Source: Butyricimonas faecihominis
Lineage (GTDB): Bacteria > Bacteroidota > Bacteroidia > Bacteroidales > Marinifilaceae
Reading direction: 5' to 3'
DNA: 64,000 nt
Assembly (NCBI RefSeq): GCF_033096445.1
Contig: NZ_AP028155.1
Coordinates: forward strand, 687,880-751,879
Shown: positions 1 through 6,636 of the stretch, piece by piece
Position numbering within the stretch: the stretch's first letter is position 1
How the letters are laid out: every line of letters starts with the position of its first letter
Notes under the pieces: model-generated
Databases searched by the model: none
What the model was told of the DNA's origin: nothing
What the model saw: the letters and a program-made list of their open reading frames with translations, nothing else
Translations under genes and position numbers: made by a program

Positions 1-1235
1 TCCTGTTGTTTCTTGCTTTTCAACCCGTTTTCAAAGCTGATCCAGTCATCGTCCAGGTTAGCCGTGTGGGAAGGATAGTAAGCCTTGATTTTGATCACCT
101 TGTATTCCTCGCCTGTACGGGTCTGATCCAAGAAAGGAGAGGAAATTTCACCCACTTTCAGTTTGTTTACCTGACGGGCCATTTCTCCTTCGATGGTTTC
201 TCTGGGGAGTTTGGAATCAGCGTCTTCCTCGTTGAAAATCAATCCGCCGTTGTTTCTGGTCTTTTTGTCCATGGAGAAATAAGCCGCGGCTTCTTCAAAC
301 GTGGCTTTCCCGTCGTGGATGTAAGTCAACACGGTGTCCAAATGCTGGATTGCTTCTTGCCGTTCTTCATCGGAAATCCGGGGACGGAGCAGGATATGGC
401 GTACGTTTACTTTGTCTCCTTGGCGGTCGATGTATTGAAGAATATGGAAACCAAATTCCGTTTCCACGATTTTAGATACCCTGCCGGGTTTCAAGCTGAA
501 GGCAGCTTCGGCAAATGCCGGGGCCAGTGCGCTCTTGGTTTGGTAACCTAATTCACCACCTTTGGCGGCAGATCCGGGGTCTTCCGAGTACAATACAGCT
601 AACGTGTTGAACGTTTGTTTACCGGCAAGAATCTCTTCACGGAAATCTCTCAACCGGTTACGGATACGTTCCTTCTCGGTGTCGCTGATTCTTGGTTTGA
701 TAACGATCTGTTGAATCTCGTATTTATCGGGTACTTCCGGAAGACTGTCCTTGTTGAATTTCCGGTAGAAATACCTGACTTCCGAGGGGGTCACCCGAAC
801 GTTTTCCACGATTTTAGACTGCATCCTTTGCGTGATCATCTGCTCCCGAAGCGGGTTACGCATTTCGTTCTTGATGTCCTCGTATGATTTTCCGAAGTAG
901 GTTTCCAGACGTTCCCGGGAACCGATATGTTGCACGTATTGCTCCAATTGTGAATTCAACGCGTTTTCCACTTCCGTGTCGGTTACCTCGATACTATCTA
1001 TCTTAGCTTGAGCCACTAATAGTTTCTGAACCAATAAATTTTCTAATATTCTGGTACGAGAGTCGGTGGAAGAATTTACTAATCCTTGGGATTGTTCATG
1101 TAAAAATTGGTTCTCGATATCCGATTTCAACACGATTTCTTCACCCACGACAGCGATAATCTTGTCGATCACGTTTTTTTGTGCCGAGGCGTAACTAGCT
1201 AAAAATAACAGTACAAGCAGTGATAAATATCTCAT
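1..1235 (-). CDS. SurA-like periplasmic peptidylprolyl isomerase (3' end cut by window edge)
   Basis: The reading frame starts at the ATG at 1235 and is still open at base 1, so at least 411 codons are present and the C-terminus is missing. An N-terminal signal peptide (about residues 1-18, ending ASYASA) is followed by a SurA-type N-terminal helical region, beginning with IDKIIAVVGEEIVLKSDI. Two parvulin (PpiC-type) rotamase domains follow, recognisable from EIQQIVIKPRI, the GGELGYQ stretch and FGFHILQ in the first, and NVRHILLRP in the second. Known SurA proteins are periplasmic chaperones and prolyl isomerases that help outer-membrane beta-barrels and lipoproteins fold, which suits a genome rich in SusC receptors. 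It lies 112 bp downstream of a second PpiC-like gene on the same strand and is probably co-transcribed with it. The family call is secure. The exact substrate range is inference. Confidence 0.9.
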   Translation of the reverse strand, partial: MRYLSLLVLLFLASYASAQKNVIDKIIAVVGEEIVLKSDIENQFLHEQSQGLVNSSTDSRTRILENLLVQKLLVAQAKIDSIEVTDTEVENALNSQLEQYVQHIGSRERLETYFGKSYEDIKNEMRNPLREQMITQRMQSKIVENVRVTPSEVRYFYRKFNKDSLPEVPDKYEIQQIVIKPRISDTEKERIRNRLRDFREEILAGKQTFNTLAVLYSEDPGSAAKGGELGYQTKSALAPAFAEAAFSLKPGRVSKIVETEFGFHILQYIDRQGDKVNVRHILLRPRISDEERQEAIQHLDTVLTYIHDGKATFEEAAAYFSMDKKTRNNGGLIFNEEDADSKLPRETIEGEMARQVNKLKVGEISSPFLDQTRTGEEYKVIKIKAYYPSHTANLDDDWISFENGLKSKKQQ

Positions 1236-1347
1236 AATTTATGAATAAGGTTATACTCAATAAAAACGCTCTAAACTAATACTTTTTCTTCAAATCCGCG
1301 AATAATCCGTTCGTTTTCGCATTTTTATTTTCATTTTTCTAATCCTG

Positions 1348-2187
1348 TTAATATATTTTGACGTAATCTTTTCGGAGACCTTCCGTGTTGATGTCTTTTT
1401 CCAGATTCTCTTCGAAGGAGATTTTACGTTTGTTCAGCAACAATATCTCAATCTCTTTTTTCACGTAACCGAGAGGTGCTGTTTCATGGGCTTGTCGTAG
1501 CTCGTTGATCTTGAGAAAATAGTGATTCTCGTCGTCCTCGATTTCGATGGACTCCTTGTTTTTATATTTGCTTTCCCATTCTGCCGACGTGATGGGCAGG
1601 AGGTTCAGCAGGTTACGCAGTTCGATCCATTGGTCGTTGAAGTTATCGAATTTCTTGGCTGACGTGATGCAATACTCTTCCAACGCTTCCTGGTCTTTGG
1701 CTTCCTTGGAACGGAACCATTTACGAGCATTTTCAATGTTCGGGGCGGATTTGGGAATCACCACGAACAAGGCTCTCACGACCGGGGTGTTCAGCACGAA
1801 GTTGAATTTGTTCGCGTCGTAGTATTGCGAGATTTCACGTTCGCTTACTTCCCGGCTGAGTTTCTGGGAAATCAGTTTCTCCTTGTATTTATGGATCAAG
1901 ATAGAAGAGGAATAGTCTTCCACTTGTTTCCGAATGTTTTTTTCCTCGTCGCTCAGGTTCTGGGTCGCTTTGTGCAACAGTAATTCTTTGGTAATCCAGT
2001 TCCGCACGTAGCTTTGTGCCATGATGAGACTATCCTTCGAGGGGGTTCCCTGGGGAATAAAGCCGGAAACTTCCGATTTCAGCAAGTATTTGTCGAAAAC
2101 CTTTGCCACGGGTTGCTCGTTTTTCGCGAACTTATCGTTACAAGCCCACAGGAAGGGGATAAAAATCAGTATATGTTGTAGTTTCAT
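1348..2187 (-). CDS. PpiC/SurA-N-like lipoprotein, probable periplasmic foldase
   Basis: This is a 279-residue protein when started at the ATG at 2187; the longer frame would need a TTG. The N-terminus has a lipoprotein signal with lipobox FLWAC, so it is probably anchored in a membrane facing the periplasm. The body is mostly charged helix resembling the N-terminal chaperone region of SurA/PpiD proteins (for example VRNWITKELLLHKA and the EREISQYYDANKFNF stretch). A recognisable complete parvulin active site is not evident, so it may act as a chaperone without prolyl-isomerase activity. It lies directly upstream of the SurA-like gene on the same strand, an arrangement seen in other Bacteroidales where several PPIase-like genes form one operon. 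The role is inferred from context and fold-level resemblance. Confidence 0.7.
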   Translation of the reverse strand: MKLQHILIFIPFLWACNDKFAKNEQPVAKVFDKYLLKSEVSGFIPQGTPSKDSLIMAQSYVRNWITKELLLHKATQNLSDEEKNIRKQVEDYSSSILIHKYKEKLISQKLSREVSEREISQYYDANKFNFVLNTPVVRALFVVIPKSAPNIENARKWFRSKEAKDQEALEEYCITSAKKFDNFNDQWIELRNLLNLLPITSAEWESKYKNKESIEIEDDENHYFLKINELRQAHETAPLGYVKKEIEILLLNKRKISFEENLEKDINTEGLRKDYVKIY

Positions 2188-2271
2188 GATTTTACGCAAT
2201 TAATATTCGGGCGAAAATAATAAAAAGCGATTTAAATATACGAGTTTGTGAGAGTTTTTTCGTCTATTTTG

Positions 2272-2279
2272 TATTTTTG
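2272..2279 (+). promoter_or_regulatory. Putative -7 box upstream of recQ
   Basis: TATTTTTG matches the Bacteroides -7 consensus TAnnTTTG and lies 17 bp before the RecQ ATG. A TTTG at 2245-2248 could be the -33 box, but the spacing of 23 bp is longer than usual, so only the -7 element is called. Confidence 0.4.
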
Positions 2280-2296
2280 CGAATAGAATTCGAAGA

Positions 2297-4207
2297 ATGA
2301 CCCGTGATATAAAAGAGATATTAAAGACTTACTGGGGATATGATGATTTCCGATCCTTGCAGGAAGAGACTATCCGTTCCGTGCTGGACGGGAAGGACAC
2401 GCTTGCCCTTATGCCCACGGGAGGGGGAAAGTCGCTCACGTACCAAGTGTCCGGGTTAGCGATGGAGGGCGTCTGTCTGGTGGTGACCCCGTTGATTGCT
2501 TTGATGAAGGATCAAGTGGAGGATTTAAAGAACAGGCAGATTCCGGCCGAGGCGATCTACACGGGGATGAGGCGTGACCGGGTGGAGTCGATCATTAATA
2601 AATGTATATATGATACGGTTAAGTTCTTGTACGTGTCGCCCGAGCGATTGTACTCGGAACGGTTCCGGGAAAAATTGAGGTTGATGAACGTGTGTCTGAT
2701 TACCGTGGATGAAGCTCATTGTATCTCGCAATGGGGGTATGATTTTCGTCCCCCGTACCTGCGAATAGCGGAGGTACGCGAATTCTTTCCCGGGGTGGCT
2801 ACCCTTGCACTCACGGCCACGGCTACCCCGGAGGTCGTGGAGGATATTCAGAAACAGCTGCACTTTTCGACCCCGAACGTTCTCTCTAAAAGTTTCCGGC
2901 GGGAAAATATTTCCTACGTGATCCGGGACACGGAGGCCAAGCCGTTGGAATTATTCAATATTTTGTCTAAGGTGCAGGGGGGGGCGATCGTGTACGTGCG
3001 TACCCGGTTGAAGGCTTCTTCGATTGCCGCTTTCCTGAACAAGTCGGGGATCAAGTCTGACTTTTATCATGCCGGGTTATCTTCCGCGCAGCGGGCACGT
3101 CGGCAGGAGGCGTGGAAAAGCGGGATGGTTCCCGTGGTGGTGGCGACGAACGCTTTCGGGATGGGGATTGATAAGGCGGATGTGCGGGTGGTGGTGCATT
3201 ATGACGTGCCGGACAGTCCGGAGGCCTATTTCCAAGAGGCGGGACGTGCCGGACGGGATGGAAAAAGGGCATACGCTGTGTTACTTTCCAGCCGGGCAGC
3301 TTTGGGTGGTTTACAAAAACGGATTGATGATGCTTTTCCCCCGAAAGATTATATATTGAGGGTGTACGAGGCCTTGGCGAACTATTATCAGTTAGGTGAG
3401 GGCGAGGGACAGGGACGGGCGTTCGAGTTCAATTTGAAACTGTTTGCCCGTAATTTTAAACTCAACGAGGCGAGGGTGATGTCTGCCATCAGTATTCTGG
3501 AGGTTGCGGGGTTCTTGGGGTACACGACGGATATAAATTCCCGTTCCCGGGTGATGTTCACCGTGTTACGGGATCGGTTGTACGAGTTCGAGACGGGTGA
3601 TCCCTTGTTGGAAAGACTTATGGTTCTCCTGATGAGAAATTATGCCGGAATTTTCGTGCAGGATGCTTACGTGGACGAAGGTTTCTTGGCTGATCAGCTC
3701 GACGTGACACGCAAGGTGTTGTATGATGCTTTTATTTCTTTGGCAAAACGTAAGATTATTCGCTACGTGCCGGGGGACGTGAAACCTTACATCGTGTATT
3801 ACCAACCCCGGTTGCCATTGTCCTATATCACGCTCGGGAGGGAGGCTTACGAGAACCGGAAGGAGTTGTTTGTCACGAAGATCGGGGCCATGGCCCGTTA
3901 TATCCGGGATGACGAAACGTGTCGCCAGCTTTTGCTTATGGAGTATTTCGGGCAGAAGGAAGAGAAGCCTTGCGGGATATGTGATGTCTGTATCGGGAAG
4001 AAGAAACGGTTGCATCGGGAAGAGCGGAAAAGTCTGGAGGAACAGATTTTGCAGGTGCTTGCCAAACAGAATACGAATATCCGGGAGTTGGTGCGTCAAT
4101 TGGGTGAGGACGAAGAAGTCGTGATCGGGCAAGTCCGGAAATTGTTGGATGAAGGGAAAATTCAATATGTTTCGACCTTGGAACTGGGGATAACGAGGAA
4201 GTCCTAA
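2297..4207 (+). CDS. recQ: RecQ-family ATP-dependent DNA helicase
   Basis: A 636-residue superfamily 2 3'-5' DNA helicase for recombination and repair of stalled forks. Motif I (Walker A) PTGGGKS is at residues 40-46 and the DEAH box (VDEAHCISQWG) at about 137-147. The RecQ helicase C-terminal motifs AGRAGRDG and TNAFGMGIDK are intact. Zinc-binding cysteines of the RQC region are visible in ETCRQLL and CGICDVC near residues 535-560, followed by a short basic tail with a winged-helix-like end. No HRDC domain is visible, so this is the shorter of the RecQ forms common in Bacteroidota. It is divergent from the PPIase genes, an arrangement seen in other Bacteroidales. Nothing unusual was seen in the catalytic motifs. 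Confidence 0.95.
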   Translation: MTRDIKEILKTYWGYDDFRSLQEETIRSVLDGKDTLALMPTGGGKSLTYQVSGLAMEGVCLVVTPLIALMKDQVEDLKNRQIPAEAIYTGMRRDRVESIINKCIYDTVKFLYVSPERLYSERFREKLRLMNVCLITVDEAHCISQWGYDFRPPYLRIAEVREFFPGVATLALTATATPEVVEDIQKQLHFSTPNVLSKSFRRENISYVIRDTEAKPLELFNILSKVQGGAIVYVRTRLKASSIAAFLNKSGIKSDFYHAGLSSAQRARRQEAWKSGMVPVVVATNAFGMGIDKADVRVVVHYDVPDSPEAYFQEAGRAGRDGKRAYAVLLSSRAALGGLQKRIDDAFPPKDYILRVYEALANYYQLGEGEGQGRAFEFNLKLFARNFKLNEARVMSAISILEVAGFLGYTTDINSRSRVMFTVLRDRLYEFETGDPLLERLMVLLMRNYAGIFVQDAYVDEGFLADQLDVTRKVLYDAFISLAKRKIIRYVPGDVKPYIVYYQPRLPLSYITLGREAYENRKELFVTKIGAMARYIRDDETCRQLLLMEYFGQKEEKPCGICDVCIGKKKRLHREERKSLEEQILQVLAKQNTNIRELVRQLGEDEEVVIGQVRKLLDEGKIQYVSTLELGITRKS

Positions 4208-4272
4208 ATGTTAATTTAGTATAATTGCATTACACTCTTTCCCTTGTCCCGTCGGTGTTTCACTGGTAAGTA

Positions 4273-4316
4273 TTCGATAAGTTACCGATAAGTCTTCGAT
4301 AAGTTGCCGATACGGG
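4273..4316. repeat. Two-copy 22-bp tandem repeat
   Basis: Unit 1 (4273-4294) and unit 2 (4295-4316) share TTCGATAAGTT-CCGATA with a few differences at the end. Each unit itself contains two CGATA words, so the region reads as four spaced CGATAAG-like words. The function is unknown. It could be a protein-binding array or a slipped-strand duplication. Confidence 0.55.
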
Positions 4317-4490
4317 CAGTCAATTTTTCGTTACTTTTTTCTTGAAAAATGAATGAGGTATTAGTGAGACATAGGTGCGAGTCACTGTTGAGTGTTAGGA
4401 ACGTATTTTATAAGAAGTATCCTAATTTGATGTTGATCGGTAGTCTAATTAGGATTTTTGTTTATATCGTTAGAACTAAATATTATTTAT

Positions 4491-4498
4491 TACTTTTG
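4491..4498 (+). promoter_or_regulatory. Putative -7 box upstream of the Fic gene
   Basis: TACTTTTG matches TAnnTTTG. No clear TTTG lies at the expected distance upstream, so support is from the -7 element only. Transcription from here would give a leader of roughly 110 nt. Confidence 0.35.
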
Positions 4499-4611
4499 CG
4501 GTTGTAAATATAGAAAAAATATAACCGATGGAATTCATGTTTTTGGGGGATAAACACAATATTCCTGTTATATAGGGAACTATAAAATCTAACCCTAGGC
4601 GACAATGTTTT

Positions 4612-5358
4612 ATGATTATGGAACAGATATTTAATAAGGAACAGCAAGGAACTGCGCGATTCATTTTGAATCATCCTTTAGCGAAACTATCGGATTTGCG
4701 TTCTAACGAAATAAAAGATTTAGCCGTGGTGTGGTGTTACTATTCGGGTAAGATTGAAGGGAATACCTATACTTACGTGGAAACAGAGGCATTGCTCAAA
4801 GATGGCATTACTTCTGAAAAGAAGTATGAAGACGCCAAGATGCTGAAAAACCTATATAATACTTTCATATCAGAAGTGGAGTATATTAATAAAGGGAGGA
4901 ATCAGGAAATAATTGATGAACGCACTTTATTCCGAGTACATCAGGCTATATCCACGGGTTTGGTTTCCAATGAAGAATCCGGCTATTTAAGAACAAGAGC
5001 TGTCCGTATCAGCGGTACGGGATATATCCCTCCAAAGGACTTGCACGATATTCGGGCTAAGTTGAATGAAATACTTTATCAACAGGAACAATTCACAAAT
5101 CCATTGGAACGGGCTATTTATCTTCATTGTAACATAGCTAAATTACAGCCTTTCATAGATGGAAATAAACGTACCGCCCGAATGGTGGAAAGCATTGCCT
5201 TGATGAATGCCGATATTATCCCAGTCTATTCCTCGAAAGATGCTGATATATTGAATTACAGGAAAGGGTTGATAGCTTTTTATGAAACCGAAGATTATTC
5301 TCTTTATGCTGATTATTTTCTAAACAGGCAAGTGGAGCGAATAAAAGAAATCGAATAA
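4612..5358 (+). CDS. Fic-domain protein with catalytic His replaced by Gln
   Basis: A 248-residue Fic protein; the start could also be the ATG at 4618. Fic enzymes usually transfer AMP or another phosphate-containing group to a hydroxyl side chain through the motif HxFx(D/E)GNxRxxR. Here the motif reads QPFIDGNKRTAR, with Gln179 (codon CAG at 5146-5148) where the catalytic base His belongs, while the phosphate-binding DGNKR and final Arg are kept. The N-terminus contains SGKIEGN (about residues 46-52), which fits the inhibitory-helix motif (S/T)xxxE(G/N) of autoinhibited class II Fic proteins. No antitoxin-like gene is adjacent. It lies 63 bp before a FecR gene that lacks its usual sigma partner. 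It may be catalytically dead, or may use a non-canonical chemistry. The family call is firm; the activity is unknown. Confidence 0.85.
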   Translation: MIMEQIFNKEQQGTARFILNHPLAKLSDLRSNEIKDLAVVWCYYSGKIEGNTYTYVETEALLKDGITSEKKYEDAKMLKNLYNTFISEVEYINKGRNQEIIDERTLFRVHQAISTGLVSNEESGYLRTRAVRISGTGYIPPKDLHDIRAKLNEILYQQEQFTNPLERAIYLHCNIAKLQPFIDGNKRTARMVESIALMNADIIPVYSSKDADILNYRKGLIAFYETEDYSLYADYFLNRQVERIKEIE

Positions 5359-5396
5359 AAAAGATTCAAATTTGTCGGTACCTTTTTCTTCGTGAA

Positions 5397-5418
5397 GTGT
5401 TATAAGGTAAAATAACAC
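5397..5418 (+). promoter_or_regulatory. Small hairpin just before the FecR start
   Basis: GTGTTAT (5397-5403) and ATAACAC (5412-5418) form a perfect 7-bp stem with an 8-nt loop, ending 3 bp before the fecR ATG. It could influence translation initiation or serve as an operator. No direct evidence is available. Confidence 0.35.
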
Positions 5419-5421
5419 GAA

Positions 5422-6579
5422 ATGAAAAAGGAAACAGAGTATATTATCCAGTTGATCGTGAAAAGACTTCAAGGAGGTTTGTCTCTCGAAGAGGAAACTT
5501 TCTTCGCGGCTTGGAAATCACGTTCCAAGGCCAACGAGGAGTTGTATGAACGATTGGAAAATGAATACAAGGAACACACGGAATATCCTTTATACGAGCA
5601 TTTTAATGCTCGTCGGTCGTGGCCGTCTGTCATGAAAGACATTCGGAAGAGACATTCCATTCGACGCTTGTATCGTGGAGTTGCTGCGGCTGCCATCGTG
5701 TTATTGAGTGTATCTTCTTATCTGATGTTTTCGACGGGCGGGGAGGAAGTACTGCCCGTGGCCCGGGTGGAGTCGGGCAACCATTTTTCTTTTGGGAAGC
5801 GTGCCTCGCTGATTCTGCCGGGAGGGGATACTTTGCTGATTGCACCGGGGGTGGTAGACACGCTTGACGAGCAATTACCTTTCGTGAGTAATAATGGTGA
5901 AACCTTGATTTATCATACTCCCCGGACGGCGGATTCTTTGGTGTATAATACGCTGAAAATACCTCGTGGCGGGGCTTATTCCTTGCAGTTGTCGGATGGT
6001 ACGAAGGTAATGCTGAATTCCGATTCCCGGTTAAAGTTCCCGCAATCTTTTTCGGGTGATACCCGGGAGGTGTATTTGGAAGGAGAAGGATTTTTCCAAG
6101 TGGCAAAGGATGCCGCGAAACCCTTTATCGTGCATTGTGAGAGGTATGCCGTGCGTGTGTTAGGTACTACGTTTAATATTTCCGCTTACCGGAACGATGA
6201 GGTTTCGATGACGACGTTAGTCGAGGGACGGGTGAATATTGAGTGCGGGAATACGGTTGTTGCGTTGACTCCCGGACTGATGGCTGCCGTGGCCGATTCG
6301 AAAGTGACGACCCGGGAAGTGAACGTGGAGTCCTATATCTCCTGGACGAGAGACCAGTTCAGTTTCAGCGAGGAACGTCTGGAAGATTTGTTAAAAAAGA
6401 TTTCCCGCTGGTATGACGTGGAGTTCGTGTTTGATGATGAGGAGATCAAGGATTATAAATTTTCCGGGTTTATACCTAGGTACGAGAGTATAACGAATTT
6501 GTTTGAGATATTGGAACAATCGGCGAATGTAAGTTTTGTTCGAAAAGAGGATAAAAAAGTGATAATTATAAAACATTAA
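5422..6579 (+). CDS. FecR-family anti-sigma factor (no adjacent sigma gene)
   Basis: A 385-residue inner-membrane anti-sigma regulator. It has a short cytoplasmic N-terminal domain (residues about 1-85), one membrane segment (about 88-105, VAAAAIVLLSVSSYLMF), a periplasmic FecR domain (about 175-275, including PRGGAYSLQLSDGT and REVYLEGEGFFQVAKD), and a C-terminal DUF4974-type domain shaped like the STN domain of SusC receptors. In the known mechanism the STN domain of a loaded SusC signals to FecR, which then frees its ECF sigma factor. A sigma gene normally precedes fecR, but here a Fic gene does. The nearest sigma gene is at 16699, beyond the metalloprotease and a whole SusCD cassette. The SusC at 9352 has an STN domain and is the likely signalling partner. 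Confidence 0.92.
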   Translation: MKKETEYIIQLIVKRLQGGLSLEEETFFAAWKSRSKANEELYERLENEYKEHTEYPLYEHFNARRSWPSVMKDIRKRHSIRRLYRGVAAAAIVLLSVSSYLMFSTGGEEVLPVARVESGNHFSFGKRASLILPGGDTLLIAPGVVDTLDEQLPFVSNNGETLIYHTPRTADSLVYNTLKIPRGGAYSLQLSDGTKVMLNSDSRLKFPQSFSGDTREVYLEGEGFFQVAKDAAKPFIVHCERYAVRVLGTTFNISAYRNDEVSMTTLVEGRVNIECGNTVVALTPGLMAAVADSKVTTREVNVESYISWTRDQFSFSEERLEDLLKKISRWYDVEFVFDDEEIKDYKFSGFIPRYESITNLFEILEQSANVSFVRKEDKKVIIIKH

Positions 6580-6636
6580 TTCAAGCATGGCCAGCTAAAT
6601 TAATCATCGGAGTGTCGTATAATAAATTTTAAATGT

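Larger units (their letters stand above)
4208..4611. other. Intergenic region recQ-fic with short tandem repeat
   Basis: A gap of 404 bp with no credible gene. It holds two 22-bp tandem units built on TTCGATAAGTTrCCGATA (4273-4294 and 4295-4316). It also holds a -7-like box (TACTTTTG, 4491-4498) about 115 bp before the Fic start. A 15-codon ORF at 4528-4575 lies in the presumed leader, but nothing supports its translation. Confidence 0.5.

Noticed and set aside
4528-4575. 15-codon leader peptide upstream of the Fic gene
   Set aside because: It is short, with no ribosome-binding evidence and no repeated codons or attenuator structure.
4612-5358. Fic-antitoxin pair
   Set aside because: No small antitoxin-like ORF overlaps or adjoins the gene. 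The inhibitory motif is already inside the protein.
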